A DNA stretch of 64,000 bases from Alloalcanivorax dieselolei B5 (GCF_000300005.1 NC_018691.1:4100001-4164000); one strand, 5' to 3'; shown: positions 29,496 to 40,993, counted from the stretch's first letter. Notes: generated by a model from the letters alone, not told the origin. A program made the numbers and translations.

Positions 29496-29511
29496 TGTGA
29501 CGAAGTTCACA
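29496..29511 (-). promoter_or_regulatory. Perfect CRP/Vfr-type binding site upstream of the minor pilin operon
   Basis: TGTGA (29496-29500), six bases, TCACA (29507-29511): an exact TGTGA-N6-TCACA core. It lies 132 bases upstream of the fimU start and 23 bases past the ispH stop. In Pseudomonas the CRP homologue Vfr controls type IV pili with cAMP, partly through the minor pilin operon. An A/T tract next to it (29512-29518), T-rich on the minus strand after a weak 4-bp hairpin, may also end ispH transcription. Confidence 0.65.
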
Positions 29512-29533
29512 CAAAAAAAGCGCAAACCTTTTT

Positions 29534-30469
29534 TCAGGCGCGCAATGCCTTGGGCATGGAGAAGCTGATGTTCTCCTCGCGGCCGGGGATTTCCTCCGCG
29601 CTTTCACCACCCAGCTCGCGCAACCGGCTGACCACCTGATGCACCAGTTCTTCAGGGGCGCTGGCGCCCGCGGTGACGCCAACGGCTTTCTTGCCCTGCA
29701 ACCAGGCGGCGTCGATCATGGCCGGATTATCCAGCAGGTACGCCTCGGTACCGCAGCGCTCCGCCAGTTCCTTCAGGCGATTGGAATTGGAGCTGTTCAC
29801 CGAGCCCACCACCAGAACCAGGTCACACTCCAGCGCCAGCTGACGCACCGCGTCCTGGCGGTTGGTGGTGGCGTAGCAGATATCCTCGCGTTTGGGACCG
29901 AGGATATTGGGGAAACGCGCCCGCAAGGCATCGATGATACGGGCGGTGTCGTCCACGCTGAGCGTGGTCTGGGTGACGAACGCCAGATAGTCCGGGTCGG
30001 CGACGTCCAGCGTGGCCACGTCGTCTTCGCTTTCCACCAGGTACATCCGCCCTCCCTTGGAGGTGTCGTACTGTCCCATGGTGCCTTCCACTTCGGGGTG
30101 GCCGGCATGGCCAATAAGCACCGCTTCCCGCCCTTCGCGGGCATAACGGATGACTTCCATATGCACTTTTGTGACAAGAGGACAGGTGGCGTCGAACACT
30201 TTCAGAGCCCGCTGCTCGGCCTCTTCCTGCACCTCCCGGGAGACACCGTGGGCACTGAAAATAACGATGGCGTCGTCGGGCACCTCATGCAGCTCCTCGA
30301 CGAAAACCGCACCCCGGTCGCGCAATCCGTCCACCACGAAGCGGTTGTGCACCACCTCATGACGCACGTAAACCGGCGGCCCGAACACGTCCAGGGCACG
30401 GTTGACGATGGCGATGGCGCGATCGACGCCGGCACAGAAACCACGGGGATTGGCGAGACGGATATCCAT
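29534..30469 (-). CDS. ispH: 4-hydroxy-3-methylbut-2-enyl diphosphate reductase
   Basis: Last enzyme of the MEP isoprenoid pathway. It uses a 4Fe-4S cluster to reduce HMBPP to IPP and DMAPP. The three cluster cysteines are C12 ([13 protein letters not shown]), C96 (DATCPLV) and C198 ([11 protein letters not shown]), nearly the same spacing as in E. coli (12, 96, 197). Catalytic E128-type region [13 protein letters not shown] and SSNSNRL are present. Length is 311. The longer frame to 30535 runs through an inverted-repeat element and is not used. An ORF start at 30469 has no strong SD. The element at 30482-30620 separates it from fkpB. Confidence 0.96.
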   Translation of the reverse strand: MDIRLANPRGFCAGVDRAIAIVNRALDVFGPPVYVRHEVVHNRFVVDGLRDRGAVFVEELHEVPDDAIVIFSAHGVSREVQEEAEQRALKVFDATCPLVTKVHMEVIRYAREGREAVLIGHAGHPEVEGTMGQYDTSKGGRMYLVESEDDVATLDVADPDYLAFVTQTTLSVDDTARIIDALRARFPNILGPKREDICYATTNRQDAVRQLALECDLVLVVGSVNSSNSNRLKELAERCGTEAYLLDNPAMIDAAWLQGKKAVGVTAGASAPEELVHQVVSRLRELGGESAEEIPGREENISFSMPKALRA

Positions 30470-30481
30470 AAGAGCCAGTTT

Positions 30482-30620
30482 ACAGTTGATAGTGGACAGT
30501 TGATAGCTGAAACACGCGAGAGGGAACCAACGCAACTGAACTCAAAGAGGCCGCGCCCGCAGGTCCTGGCTTAGCCTCTTTGAATTTGGTTTTCGCTGTC
30601 AACTGTCCACTATCAACTGT
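30482..30620. repeat. Nested inverted-repeat element between fkpB and ispH
   Basis: Perfect 22-bp outer inverted repeats (30482-30503 and 30599-30620, containing GTTGATAGTGGACAGTTGA and its complement) flank 95 bases. Inside them is a second perfect 10-bp inverted repeat, TCAAAGAGGC (30542-30551) / GCCTCTTTGA (30574-30583). The outer arms are built of the heptamer CAGTTGA/TCAACTG, repeated again just outside. The right arm ends within the fkpB stop codon. The whole could fold into one long stem in the mRNA. Confidence 0.8.
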
Positions 30621-31090
30621 CAACTGAGCTTCACCGTTTGCTCCGGAGCATCGTGTTCGACACGGACGATCTCCACTTCGAAGGTCAGTTCGCGGCCGGC
30701 CAGGGGGTGGTTGAAATCCACCGTCACCCATTGCTCATCCAGGGCGGAGACCACGCCAGGCAGTTCGGCCCCGGCGGCGTCGGCGAAGTTCATCACCGTG
30801 CCCACTTCCATGCCATCGGGAGCGGCAAAGGTGTCACGGCGGAAATGCTGCACGTTCTGCTCGTTGTACTCACCAAACCCCGACTGGGCATCGATGAAGA
30901 CACTGCGCCGGTCACCGGCTTTGAGGCCCAGAATGGCGCGCTCGAAACCGGGTAACAAGGAGCCGTCACCCCAGACAAAAGAGGCCGGTTCGCCACCGAA
31001 AGTACTGTCCATCTCCGTACCGTCCATCAGGCGCACGGCGAAATGCAGGGTAATGCGGGTTTGCGGCCCGACACGCAGCTCATCGTTCAT
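30620..31090 (-). CDS. fkpB: FKBP-type peptidyl-prolyl isomerase, SlpA/FkpB family
   Basis: Cytoplasmic SlyD-like prolyl isomerase and chaperone. The FKBP strand MDGTEMDSTFGGEPASFVWGDG and LLPGFERAILGLKAGDRRSV are followed by the inserted flap domain (VGTVMNFADAAGAELPGVV...) of the SlyD/SlpA group, then NHPLAGRELTFEVEIVRV. Length is 156. The ATG at 31090 has GGGAGG 11 bases upstream; an in-frame GTG at 31099 is too close to that site. Its start overlaps the lspA end by 11 bases, and the lspA-fkpB-ispH order is conserved in gammaproteobacteria. Confidence 0.92.
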   Translation of the reverse strand: MNDELRVGPQTRITLHFAVRLMDGTEMDSTFGGEPASFVWGDGSLLPGFERAILGLKAGDRRSVFIDAQSGFGEYNEQNVQHFRRDTFAAPDGMEVGTVMNFADAAGAELPGVVSALDEQWVTVDFNHPLAGRELTFEVEIVRVEHDAPEQTVKLS

Positions 31091-31625
31091 GGCGGCCACG
31101 CCCTCCCACGATCATGTCGAGAATGATCAGGCCGGCACCGATGGTGATGGCGGTATCGGCCAGATTGAACGCCGGAAAGTGCCAGCCAGCCCAATGGAAA
31201 TCGAGGAAATCCACCACATGGCCCAGCACGATCCGGTCATACAGGTTACCCAGAGCGCCGGCCAGAATCAGTGCCAGCCCCGCGCCTTGCAAACGCTCAT
31301 CGCGAAGCCGCGCCAGCCAGACCAGAATCAGCGCGGACGCCCCCAGCGCCACCAGCGTGAAGAACCAACGCTGCCAGCCACCGGCCTCGGCCAGGAAACT
31401 GAACGCGGCACCGGTGTTATAGGCCAGAGTGAGGTTAAAGAACGGCAGCACTTCCAACCGCTCGAACAAGTCGAAGCGAGCCACCACCATATGCTTGGTA
31501 ATCTGGTCCAGGGCAATGACCAACGCGGTCAGCCAGAGCCAGCCGAGTTGCCCCGGCAGCCTCCTGGCACCGCTCTTCGTCATGTTCACGTTGTCCGCAT
31601 CACGGCCGCCGCCAACGTCATGCAT
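31080..31625 (-). CDS. lspA: Lipoprotein signal peptidase (signal peptidase II)
   Basis: Membrane aspartyl protease that removes signal peptides from prolipoproteins at the lipidated cysteine. Four transmembrane helices are visible. The catalytic aspartates are in [20 protein letters not shown] and [26 protein letters not shown] is the family hallmark. The ATG at 31625 overlaps the ileS stop by 8 bases and has GAGGAG 11 bases upstream (181 residues). An ATG at 31583 would give 167 residues, closer to E. coli (164), but lacks a ribosome binding site. The true start is therefore uncertain, the function is not. Confidence 0.94.
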   Translation of the reverse strand: MHDVGGGRDADNVNMTKSGARRLPGQLGWLWLTALVIALDQITKHMVVARFDLFERLEVLPFFNLTLAYNTGAAFSFLAEAGGWQRWFFTLVALGASALILVWLARLRDERLQGAGLALILAGALGNLYDRIVLGHVVDFLDFHWAGWHFPAFNLADTAITIGAGLIILDMIVGGRGRHER

Positions 31626-34434
31626 AGGAGCGCTCCTCGCCGGGGCCATCCACATTGCTGATGCAACGGCCACACAGTTCCGGATGTTCGGCATGGCTGC
31701 CCACGTCCTCGCGATGATGCCAGCAGCGGGCGCATTTGCTGTGGGCGGACGCCACCACCTGCACCTTGAGCCCTTCCACGGCACTGGCCTCGAGCCCTTC
31801 CGGCGCTTCCGACAGCGGCTTGAGGGTGGCGGTGGAGGTGATGGTGACGAAACGTAATTCCTCGCCCAGTTGCTCCAGCAATGCCCGCAGTTCCGGAGTC
31901 ACGAACAAGGTGGCCTCGGCGGCCAGATTGGCGCGCAATTCCTTGCGGTTGCGCGCTTCTTCGATGGCTTTGTTCACCGCCTGCTTGACCGCCTGGACCT
32001 GTTCCCAGAACGCCATGCCCATGGCCTCGTCACCGGCCAGCGGGAACAGACCGTCGAACCAGGTGGTGAGGAACACGGATTCGGGACGATCGGCGCCGGG
32101 CAAGTGTTCGAAGATTTCCTCGGCGGTGAAGCTGAGGATCGGCGCCATCCAGCGCACCAGCGCCTGGGCGATCAGATAAAGCGCGCTCTGGCAGGAGCGG
32201 CGCGCCACCGAGTCTTCCCGGGTGGTGTACTGGCGGTCCTTGATGATATCCAGATAAAAGCCGCCCAGTTCCAGCGCACAGAAATGGTGCAGACGCTGAT
32301 AGACCAGATGGAACTGATAGCTTTCGTACAGCTCGCGCAGTTCCTCTTGCAGCTGCGCGGTGCGAGCCACGGCCCAGCGGTCCAACGCCAGCATATCCTG
32401 CGGCGCCACCTGGTGCCGGGCCGGATCGAAACCGTTCAGGTTGGACAGCAGGAAACGGGCGGTATTACGAATCCGCCGGTAGCTGTCCGCCACCTGTTTG
32501 AAGATGGTCTTGGAGACCGTCATCTCACCGCGATAATCGGTGGAGGCGATCCACAGACGCAGGATATCGGCGCCCAGATCGTTCCATACTTCCTGGGGCG
32601 CGATGGTATTGCCGAGAGACTTGGACATCTTCCGGCCCTGCTCGTCCACGGTGAAGCCGTGAGTAAGCACACTCTTGTAGGGGGCCTTGCCGCGCATGGC
32701 GACGCTGGTGAGCAGCGAGGACTGGAACCAGCCGCGATGCTGGTCCGACCCTTCCAGATACAGGTCCGCCGGCACCGTCAGTTCCGGGCGCTGCTCGAGC
32801 ACGGAGAAATGGGTGGTGCCGGAGTCGAACCAGACGTCAAGCACGTCGGTGACCTTGGTATAGCGTTCGGCGTCCGCGCCGAGCAGTTCCGCCGGGTCCA
32901 GCTCGAACCACGCCTCGATACCGTTCTGCTCCACCCGTTTCGCCACCTCCTCGATCAGACGCGGCGTTTCCGGATGCGGCTCGGAGGTGTTGCGGTCAAC
33001 GAACAGGGCAATCGGCACGCCCCAGGTACGTTGCCGCGAGATGCACCAGTCCGGGCGGTCGCGCAACATGCCCTCGATGCGGGCCTTGCCCCAGTCCGGA
33101 ATCCATTGCACCTGATCCACCTCGGCGCGGGCCTGCTCCAGCAGATCCCCTTTTTCCATGGCGATGAACCATTGGGCGGTGCTGCGGAAAATGATCGGCG
33201 TCTTGTGGCGCCAGCAATGCGGGTAGCTGTGCGTGATGGTCTGCAACGCCATTAACGCATCGGCGGCTTCCAGGGCCTCGATCACCGGCCCGTTGGCCTT
33301 GTTCACATGCAAGCCGCCGACCAGCGGCAGATCGGCGCGGAACACGCCGTTGTCCTGTACCGGGGAATCCACTTCCAGGCCATAACGCTGGCCCACCAGG
33401 AAATCGTCCTCACCGTGTCCCGGCGCGGTATGCACACAGCCGGTACCGGCGTCGGTGGTGACGTGTTCGCCGAGCACCACCGGCACCTGGCGTTCCAGGA
33501 ACGGATGCGCCAACACCAGGTTTTCCAGCACCTGCCCCTGGAACACCGCGGAGCGGGTCACCTCTTGCAGATCAAAGCGTTCGATCACCGCGTCGGCCAG
33601 GGCCTCGGCCACCACCAGTTGGCGGCGCTTGCCGTTCTGGGTGCCGTCCAGCAGTACATACTCCAGCTCCGGATGCACTGCTACCGCCTGGTTGGCGGGC
33701 AACGTCCAGGGCGTGGTGGTCCAGATCACCAGGGCCGGCTGCTCCGCCGACACGCCGGAGCGGGCAGCGAAGTCCGCCGGGTCCACCACGGCGAAGGCGA
33801 CGTCGATGGCCGGAGACTTCTTGTCCTGGTATTCCACTTCCGCTTCCGCCAGGGCGGAGGCACAATCCAGGCACCAGTGCACCGGCTTGAAGCCTTTGGT
33901 AAGCAGGCCCTTGTCGACGATCTTGCCGAGTGCGCGAATGATGTTCGCCTCGGTGTCGTAGTTCATGGTCAGGTAGGGATGCTCCCAATCCCCGAACACG
34001 CCCAGGCGGATGAAATCCGCTTTCTGCAGCTCCAGCTGCTCGGCGGCGTAGGACCGGCATTCCTCACGGAAGGTGCGCGCGTCCACTTTGTGGCCGGCTT
34101 TGCCCACCCTTTGCTCCACCTTGTGCTCGATGGGCAGCCCATGGCAGTCCCAGCCGGGCACATAGGGCGCATCGAAGCCCTCCAGGCCACGGGCTTTGAC
34201 GATGATGTCCTTGAGCACCTTGTTGATGGAGTGGCCAATGTGAATCACGCCATTGGCGTAGGGAGGACCATCATGCAGCACGAACTTGGGCCGACCCTCG
34301 GCGGCGGCCCGCATCTTGCGATACAGGTTAATTCGACCCCACTGCTCCAGCCGCTGGGGTTCACGCTGGGCCAGACCCGCCTTCATCGGGAAGTCGGTGT
34401 GGGGAAGATTCAGTGTCGCCTTGTAGTCGGTCAT
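31618..34434 (-). CDS. ileS: Isoleucyl-tRNA synthetase
   Basis: Class I aminoacyl-tRNA synthetase that charges tRNA-Ile and edits valine. The HIGH motif is at 65-68 ([12 protein letters not shown]), the CP1 editing domain lies in the middle (about 200-380), and KMSKS is at 602-606, the same as E. coli. The C-terminus carries the zinc ribbon CARCWHH...CGRC typical of bacterial ileS1. Length 938 equals E. coli. Its ATG overlaps the ribF stop by 4 bases, and lspA starts inside its end, so ribF-ileS-lspA-fkpB is one coupled operon. Confidence 0.98.
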   Translation of the reverse strand: MTDYKATLNLPHTDFPMKAGLAQREPQRLEQWGRINLYRKMRAAAEGRPKFVLHDGPPYANGVIHIGHSINKVLKDIIVKARGLEGFDAPYVPGWDCHGLPIEHKVEQRVGKAGHKVDARTFREECRSYAAEQLELQKADFIRLGVFGDWEHPYLTMNYDTEANIIRALGKIVDKGLLTKGFKPVHWCLDCASALAEAEVEYQDKKSPAIDVAFAVVDPADFAARSGVSAEQPALVIWTTTPWTLPANQAVAVHPELEYVLLDGTQNGKRRQLVVAEALADAVIERFDLQEVTRSAVFQGQVLENLVLAHPFLERQVPVVLGEHVTTDAGTGCVHTAPGHGEDDFLVGQRYGLEVDSPVQDNGVFRADLPLVGGLHVNKANGPVIEALEAADALMALQTITHSYPHCWRHKTPIIFRSTAQWFIAMEKGDLLEQARAEVDQVQWIPDWGKARIEGMLRDRPDWCISRQRTWGVPIALFVDRNTSEPHPETPRLIEEVAKRVEQNGIEAWFELDPAELLGADAERYTKVTDVLDVWFDSGTTHFSVLEQRPELTVPADLYLEGSDQHRGWFQSSLLTSVAMRGKAPYKSVLTHGFTVDEQGRKMSKSLGNTIAPQEVWNDLGADILRLWIASTDYRGEMTVSKTIFKQVADSYRRIRNTARFLLSNLNGFDPARHQVAPQDMLALDRWAVARTAQLQEELRELYESYQFHLVYQRLHHFCALELGGFYLDIIKDRQYTTREDSVARRSCQSALYLIAQALVRWMAPILSFTAEEIFEHLPGADRPESVFLTTWFDGLFPLAGDEAMGMAFWEQVQAVKQAVNKAIEEARNRKELRANLAAEATLFVTPELRALLEQLGEELRFVTITSTATLKPLSEAPEGLEASAVEGLKVQVVASAHSKCARCWHHREDVGSHAEHPELCGRCISNVDGPGEERSYA

Positions 34435-35363
34435 GATGTCCCTTGGAAATAGGTTTCGACTTGTTGCACATCCCGCTGAATCGCGGCTTTCAGTTCATCC
34501 AGGCTGGCGAACTTCTCTTCCGGGCGCACGAAGTGATGAAAGTGCACCGTCAGGTGAGCGCCATACAGATCCCCCTGAAAATCCAGCAGATGGACCTCCA
34601 GGCGGTTTTCCACGCCATTGACCGTGGGCCGGGTACCCACATTGGCCGCGCCGGGCTGGCCTTCGAGGCCCGCCCCGTCCACCGTCACCGCATAGATGCC
34701 CTGCACCGGCGGGACCTGCCGCTTGAGCGCCAGATTCACCGTGGGCAGTTGCAAGGTCCGGCCGATCTTGTCGCCGTGACGGACCCGGCCGCTGATGTCA
34801 TAGGGACGACCCAGCAGTTGCTCCACCAAGGCGAAGTCACCGGCCGCCAGCGCCGAGCGCACCCGGGTACTGGATACTCGCTCACCGGTCATCTGACAGG
34901 TGGCGGTATCGCAAACCTGAAACCCGAACCGCTCGCCGGCCTGTTCCAGATAGGCAAAATCTCCCACCCGGCCGCGGCCGAAGCGGAAATCGTCCCCGAC
35001 CACCAGATACTCGACGGCGAGACCATCGACCAGGATGTCACGGACAAATTGTTCGGCTTCCAGGTTACGGAAGGCGTCATTGAAACGCACGCACAGCACC
35101 TGATCGACGCCGTAACGGGCCAGGGTGATCAGCTTGTCGCGCAGATTCATCAAACGGGCCGGCGCTTCATCACCGAGGAAGAACTCCTGCGGCTGCGGCT
35201 CGAACAACATCACCGTGGCCAGAGCGCCACGGGCCCGGGCTTCGGCTACCACCTTGTCCAGGATGCGCTGATGTCCACGGTGCACACCATCGAAATTGCC
35301 GATAGTGGCCACACAGCCACGGTGCGCCGGCCTTAAATTGTGCACGCCACGAATCAGTCGCAT
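34431..35363 (-). CDS. ribF: Bifunctional riboflavin kinase / FAD synthetase
   Basis: Makes FMN from riboflavin and FAD from FMN. The N-terminal nucleotidyltransferase domain has [11 protein letters not shown] (about 22-32) and later [13 protein letters not shown]. The C-terminal flavokinase domain has [24 protein letters not shown] and [10 protein letters not shown] with the conserved Glu in [10 protein letters not shown]. Length is 310. The ATG at 35363 has AGGA 6 bases upstream; the longer frame to 35405 is not supported. Operon with ileS, as in Pseudomonas and E. coli. Confidence 0.95.
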   Translation of the reverse strand: MRLIRGVHNLRPAHRGCVATIGNFDGVHRGHQRILDKVVAEARARGALATVMLFEPQPQEFFLGDEAPARLMNLRDKLITLARYGVDQVLCVRFNDAFRNLEAEQFVRDILVDGLAVEYLVVGDDFRFGRGRVGDFAYLEQAGERFGFQVCDTATCQMTGERVSSTRVRSALAAGDFALVEQLLGRPYDISGRVRHGDKIGRTLQLPTVNLALKRQVPPVQGIYAVTVDGAGLEGQPGAANVGTRPTVNGVENRLEVHLLDFQGDLYGAHLTVHFHHFVRPEEKFASLDELKAAIQRDVQQVETYFQGTS

Positions 35364-35438
35364 TCGGTCCTCACTGCCCGCCTCCGTCGGCGGCCCATTG
35401 GCCATGCCCCAGAGGTAAAAGAGGGCAGATTATAGGAA

Positions 35439-37025
35439 TCATCGGCGCAAGTGGCGAGGCCTGAGGCCAAGAACCAGCAGCACCAGGCCATAAACCGCCA
35501 GCCCGGCCACCACCACCAGGGCGAGCCAGCCCACTCTTTCACTCACCCCGCCGACCAGCCAGACGCCGGCGCGCTCCGCCAGCAGCCAGGTCACCGCCGC
35601 CATGGCAAGCCCCGCCACCAGCATCCGTGCCCAGTGCCAGCCCCAACCATCACCGGGACGATATACCCCGGAACGGCGCAGCCCGAGATACAGCAGACCG
35701 GCGTTGAGCCAGGCGGACAGCGCCGTGGCCAGGGCCAGCCCGGCATGCTGCAGATGCCAGACCAGCGCCAGATTAAAGACCATGTTGGCGATCATGGCGA
35801 TGATGCCGATCTTGACCGGGGTGCGGGTATCCTGCCGGGCGAAATAGCCCGGCGCCAGGATTTTGATCAACATGAAGGCCGCCAGCCCCAGGCTGTAGGC
35901 GCGCAGCGACCGCGCCGCCATCTCCACGTCCCGAACGCCGAACTCACCGTGCCGGAACAAGGTCGACAACAGCGGCTCGGCCAGCACCGCCAACGCCAGA
36001 GCCGCCGGAATCCCCAACAGCAGAACCAGGCGCAACGCCCAGTCCAGGGTTCGCGAGAAAGCTTCGGTGGAGGCGGAGGCGTGCTTGGCGGACAGGCTGG
36101 GCAGGATCACCGTGCCAATGGCAATGGCCAGCACTCCCAACGGCAGTTCCACCAGGCGATCAGAGTAATACAGCCAGGTCACCGAACCGGTCTGCAGCAG
36201 CGACGCCAGCACCGTGTCCAGCAACAGGTTGATCTGGCTGACCGACACCCCGAACAGGGCCGGCGCCATCAGCGCCAGAATGCGCCGCACTCCGGGGTCA
36301 CGCCAGGCCATACGGGGTACCGGCAGCAGATGCAGACGGGCCAGGAACGGCAACTGGAACAGCAATTGTACGACGCCGGCAACCAGCACACCCCAGGCCA
36401 GCGCCACGGCCATGCGCCCCTCGGCGAAATGAGGCGCCAGAAACAGAGCGCTGCCGATCAGACACAGATTCAACAACACCGGAGTAAAGGCCGGCACCGC
36501 GAAACGGCTCCAGGTGTTCAGCAAGGCCCCGGCAAAGGCGGTAAGCGCAATAAAGAACAGGTACGGGAAAGTCAGCCGCAGCATTTCCACCGCCAACGCC
36601 CGTTTTTGCGGATCGTCACCAAAACCGGGGGCAAACAGCCAGATCAGCAACGGCGCGCCCACCACCCCGACCAGCGTCACCACCGCCAGGGTGCCACCGA
36701 GAGTACCGGCCACCCGATCGATCAGGGCCTTGGTGGCGGCGGCGCTGCCACGCGCCTTATACTCGCTGAGTACCGGCACGAAAGCCTGATTGAAGGCTCC
36801 CTCGGCGAACAGCCGGCGCAGGAAATTGGGGATCCGGAAGGCCACGAAGAACGCGTCGGTGCCGGCGGAGGAGCCCAGCAGACGGGCCAGCACCACGTCC
36901 CGGACCAGCCCAAGCACCCGGGAGAGCATGGTCATGGCGCTGACCACCACGGTGGACGCCAGCAAACCGCCCTTTCTGCCCGGTTCAGGCGCGCCGGCTT
37001 CGCCTTGATCCGCCCGTTGCTCCAT
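35439..37025 (-). CDS. murJ: Lipid II flippase MurJ
   Basis: Fourteen-helix MOP-superfamily protein that flips the peptidoglycan precursor lipid II to the periplasm. The 528-residue protein shows the conserved N-terminal region SRVLGLVRD, TDAFFVAFRIPNFLRRLFAEGAFNQAFVP with the essential arginines and aspartate, and continuous hydrophobic helices to the end. GGGAG lies 7 bases before the ATG at 37025. It is upstream of ribF with 75 bases between and divergent from rpsT, the usual gammaproteobacterial arrangement. Confidence 0.96.
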   Translation of the reverse strand: MEQRADQGEAGAPEPGRKGGLLASTVVVSAMTMLSRVLGLVRDVVLARLLGSSAGTDAFFVAFRIPNFLRRLFAEGAFNQAFVPVLSEYKARGSAAATKALIDRVAGTLGGTLAVVTLVGVVGAPLLIWLFAPGFGDDPQKRALAVEMLRLTFPYLFFIALTAFAGALLNTWSRFAVPAFTPVLLNLCLIGSALFLAPHFAEGRMAVALAWGVLVAGVVQLLFQLPFLARLHLLPVPRMAWRDPGVRRILALMAPALFGVSVSQINLLLDTVLASLLQTGSVTWLYYSDRLVELPLGVLAIAIGTVILPSLSAKHASASTEAFSRTLDWALRLVLLLGIPAALALAVLAEPLLSTLFRHGEFGVRDVEMAARSLRAYSLGLAAFMLIKILAPGYFARQDTRTPVKIGIIAMIANMVFNLALVWHLQHAGLALATALSAWLNAGLLYLGLRRSGVYRPGDGWGWHWARMLVAGLAMAAVTWLLAERAGVWLVGGVSERVGWLALVVVAGLAVYGLVLLVLGLRPRHLRR

Positions 37026-37182
37026 TCATGGTCTCCCTAAGAGCCTGATCAGCCTCAAAAATCGTCGAGAGCGGGTTTCGACGTCGCGGCAGCGACAATC
37101 CGCGGAGAGGCCGCCCCCTGGACGGCAGCCTCGCAAAAGCCGGGCAAGCGTAGCGAATGCACCGCCGGGGCGCCAGTTCCCA

Positions 37183-37211
37183 TTGACAAGCGCGTTTCGG
37201 ATAGGCATAGT
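37183..37211 (+). promoter_or_regulatory. Sigma-70-type promoter of rpsT
   Basis: TTGACA (37183-37188), 17-base spacer, CATAGT (37206-37211). The -35 is perfect and the -10 matches 4 of 6. It would leave a leader of about 85 bases before the TTG start of rpsT. Confidence 0.65.
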
Positions 37212-37303
37212 TGCGCGTCTTTAAAACCCATGGCCGCTTGTAGCCGCGGGCAGTACCGAATACAGAACTGAATACAGACTACCGATTTTATAGGAGCAGG
37301 ACC

Positions 37304-37573
37304 TTGGCTAACTCACCGCAAGCACGCAAGCGTGCGCGTCAGGCGGAAAAGCGTCGTCAGCATAACGCAGCGATGCGTTCCATGGTGCGCACCTACCTGA
37401 AAAAGGTGAACGCGGCCATTGCGTCCGGCGACCAAGGCGCCGCTCAGGAAGCTTACAAAACGGCGACTTCCGTGCTGGACAAGGCCACCCGTAAGGGTAA
37501 GTTTCACGCTAACAAGGCAGCTCGCCACAAGAGCCGCCTGAACGCCAAGATCAAGGCCATGTCCGCCGCCTGA
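37304..37573 (+). CDS. rpsT: 30S ribosomal protein S20
   Basis: Basic small-subunit protein that binds 16S rRNA early in assembly. The 89-residue sequence starts [22 protein letters not shown] and ends in the helix rich in Lys and Ala typical of S20. The start is TTG, as in E. coli rpsT, where the weak start codon is linked to translational autoregulation. AGGAG is placed correctly upstream at 37292-37296. A strong terminator follows. Confidence 0.97.
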   Translation: MANSPQARKRARQAEKRRQHNAAMRSMVRTYLKKVNAAIASGDQGAAQEAYKTATSVLDKATRKGKFHANKAARHKSRLNAKIKAMSAA

Positions 37574-37583
37574 GTCTAGCGTT

Positions 37584-37619
37584 CCATAAAAAAACCGGCT
37601 TCGGTCGGTTTTTTTATGG
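37584..37619. terminator. Bidirectional terminator between rpsT and proB
   Basis: Perfect 14-bp stem (37584-37597 and 37606-37619, CCATAAAAAAACCG and its complement) with an 8-base loop. The A7 and T7 tracts in the stem serve both convergent genes. Confidence 0.93.
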
Positions 37620-37653
37620 CCGCCGTCCCTGCTGGCGCCCCCTCATTTCCACA

Positions 37654-38763
37654 CTATCCGAACACCACCATATTGTCCCGGTGCACCAGCTCTTCCTCGT
37701 TCATATAACCGAGCACCCCGGCGATCTCCGAGCTTTTCTTGCGGCAAATCCGGCGTGCGTCGGCGGCGTCGTAGTTGACCAGCCCGCAGGCCACCCTCTC
37801 CCCTTGCTCGCTTTCGCAGACCACCATCTCGCCCCGGGAAAACTGCCCGAACACGTCCACCACACCCACCGGCAATAAACTGGAACCGGCCTGCCGCAGG
37901 CGGCGCACCGCGCCGTCGTCGAGAATCAGCCTCCCACGCATGCGCAGATGCCCGGCCAGCCACTGTTTACGAGCATTGAGCGGCGAGGTGTCCGGCATCA
38001 GCGTGGTACCGGGCGCCTGCCCGGCGCCCAACGCTTCGATCACATCGGGACTGCGCCCGGAAGCGATGGTGGTAATGGTGCCGGAGCGGGCCGCCAGCCG
38101 CGCCGCCCGCACCTTCGTGGCCATGCCACCCCGTCCCAATCCGGAACCGCCACCGCCCGCCATACCGACAATGGCGGGATCCGAGGCGCGGGCCTCGCGG
38201 ATCAGTTTGGCATCCGGTTTTTGCCTGGGATCGGCGTCATAAAGCCCTTCCTGGTCGGTGAGGATCACCAGGCGCTCCGCCTCCACCAGATTGGCCACCA
38301 GCGCCGCCAGGGTGTCATTGTCACCAAAGCGGAATTCGTCGGTGACCACGGTATCGTTCTCATTCACCACCGGCACCACCGACAGCCCCAGCAGGGTCAA
38401 CAGGGTGGCACGGGCATTGAGATAACGTTTGCGGTCGGATAAATCATCATGGGTCAGCAGCACCTGAGCGGTGTGCCGGTCATGCCGGCGGAAACAGGCT
38501 TCCCAGGCCCGCACCAGCCCCATCTGCCCCACCGCGGCGGCGGCCTGCAACTCGTGAATGGACTCGGGCCGGCGCTGCCAGCCCAGCCGGGTCATTCCCT
38601 CGGCGACGGCGCCGGAGGACACCACCACCAGATCGACCTCCTGGTCCATGAGCCGCACCAGGCGATCCACCCACTGCTGCATCAGCTGCCGGTCCAAACC
38701 CTTGCCATCATTGGTCAGCAGGGCGCTGCCGATTTTCACTACCCAACGTGCGCGTCGCGCCAT
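37654..38763 (-). CDS. proB: Glutamate 5-kinase
   Basis: First enzyme of proline synthesis; it phosphorylates glutamate and is feedback inhibited by proline. The amino acid kinase domain begins [14 protein letters not shown], with [16 protein letters not shown] and [14 protein letters not shown]-terminal PUA domain (about 275-360) completes the 369 residues as in E. coli (367). It lies between obgE and rpsT on the minus strand, the Pseudomonas order. No terminator separates it from obgE upstream (34 bases), so it may be cotranscribed with rplU-rpmA-obgE. The TAAGAGCCTG motif is just upstream of its start. Confidence 0.96.
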   Translation of the reverse strand: MARRARWVVKIGSALLTNDGKGLDRQLMQQWVDRLVRLMDQEVDLVVVSSGAVAEGMTRLGWQRRPESIHELQAAAAVGQMGLVRAWEACFRRHDRHTAQVLLTHDDLSDRKRYLNARATLLTLLGLSVVPVVNENDTVVTDEFRFGDNDTLAALVANLVEAERLVILTDQEGLYDADPRQKPDAKLIREARASDPAIVGMAGGGGSGLGRGGMATKVRAARLAARSGTITTIASGRSPDVIEALGAGQAPGTTLMPDTSPLNARKQWLAGHLRMRGRLILDDGAVRRLRQAGSSLLPVGVVDVFGQFSRGEMVVCESEQGERVACGLVNYDAADARRICRKKSSEIAGVLGYMNEEELVHRDNMVVFG

Positions 38764-38797
38764 GGTGCACCGTCGTCCTTAAGAGCCTGTTTACGAT

Positions 38798-40015
<1,218 letters not shown>

Positions 40016-40085
40016 TTAACGCGAGGCGCAAGGTGAATTCACCGCCGCGACAGCGCGCAGGCTGGCCACCTGTATGGCGGCCATA

Positions 40086-40120
40086 AAAAACCCCGCGGGA
40101 GTGAACCTCGCGGGGTTTTT
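40086..40120 (-). terminator. Terminator downstream of rpmA
   Basis: Perfect 12-bp arms AAAAACCCCGCG (40086-40097) and CGCGGGGTTTTT (40109-40120) with an 11-base loop, 19 bases past the rpmA stop. On the minus strand six T follow. It should end most rplU-rpmA transcripts before obgE. Confidence 0.88.
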
Positions 40121-40138
40121 CAGGCCGATCCGCGGGGA

Positions 40139-40399
40139 TCAGGCGACCGGTTCGATCACCACATATTTGCGGTTGTTCGGGCCTTTCACCTGAAACTTAA
40201 CGCGACCTTCAGCCTTGGCGAAGATGGTGTGGTCTTTACCGATACCGGTATTCACACCAGCATGGAAACGGGTGCCACGCTGACGAACGATGATCTCGCC
40301 CGCCTGAACCAGCTGGCCACCATAGCGCTTCACGCCAAGGCGTTTACTTTCGGAATCGCGACCGTTACGAGTACTACCACCGGCTTTTTTATGTGCCAT
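40139..40399 (-). CDS. rpmA: 50S ribosomal protein L27
   Basis: Large-subunit protein whose N-terminus reaches the peptidyl transferase centre. The sequence [20 protein letters not shown] and [25 protein letters not shown] is diagnostic. There is no N-terminal extension of the kind cleaved in Firmicutes. GGAGGATTGAGAC precedes the ATG. It forms an operon with rplU, 27 bases upstream. Confidence 0.98.
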   Translation of the reverse strand: MAHKKAGGSTRNGRDSESKRLGVKRYGGQLVQAGEIIVRQRGTRFHAGVNTGIGKDHTIFAKAEGRVKFQVKGPNNRKYVVIEPVA

Positions 40400-40426
40400 G
40401 TCTCAATCCTCCTGCCTTGACCAGAA

Positions 40427-40738
40427 TCAGCCCTGGATCCCGGTAATTTTCACCGCCGTGTACCACTGACGATGGCCTTGTTGCTTGCGGTGATGCTTGC
40501 GGCGGCGGAACTTGACCACATGAATTTTCTTGTGGCGGCCCTGCTCGACCACTTCGGCGCTGACCTTGGCGCCTTCCACCAGCGGCTGACCTACTTTAAT
40601 GTCGTCGCCATCGGCAACCAGCAGAACCTGGTCGAAATCGATGGTATCACCGGTGCCCACTTCGATTTTTTCCACGCGAAGGATATCACCTTCCTCCACG
40701 CGGTACTGTTTGCCACCGGTTTTGATGACTGCGTACAT
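40427..40738 (-). CDS. rplU: 50S ribosomal protein L21
   Basis: Large-subunit protein binding 23S r[21 protein letters not shown] and [19 protein letters not shown] are diagnostic; length 103 equals E. coli. CTGGAG is upstream of the ATG. First gene of rplU-rpmA, divergent from ispB as in E. coli and Pseudomonas. Confidence 0.98.
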   Translation of the reverse strand: MYAVIKTGGKQYRVEEGDILRVEKIEVGTGDTIDFDQVLLVADGDDIKVGQPLVEGAKVSAEVVEQGRHKKIHVVKFRRRKHHRKQQGHRQWYTAVKITGIQG

Positions 40739-40926
40739 CCGTCTTACTCCAGATGATCCTCGCGGGCGGACTTGCCTATCTTGTCCATACGACAGGAGAC
40801 AGGGGTCACTTTGGGGGCCCGTTGGACGATGACTAAAAAGGGCCGCGAAGTGTACGTCAAAGCAGGCCGCGACTCAAGCCCGGCGCCGTCGAACGGTGGC
40901 CATCGGCTGCCCGCCTCCGGCTTTTC

Positions 40927-40954
40927 TTGACTGCCCGCCGCCCCCTGCTAGCAT
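40927..40954 (+). promoter_or_regulatory. Sigma-70-type promoter of ispB
   Basis: TTGACT (40927-40932), 16-base spacer, TAGCAT (40949-40954), ending 40 bases before the ispB ATG. Both hexamers match the consensus at most positions. Confidence 0.6.
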
Positions 40955-40993
40955 TGCCCGCTGTTCGCGCTCATTCTGCTGGATTGCTGCCCC

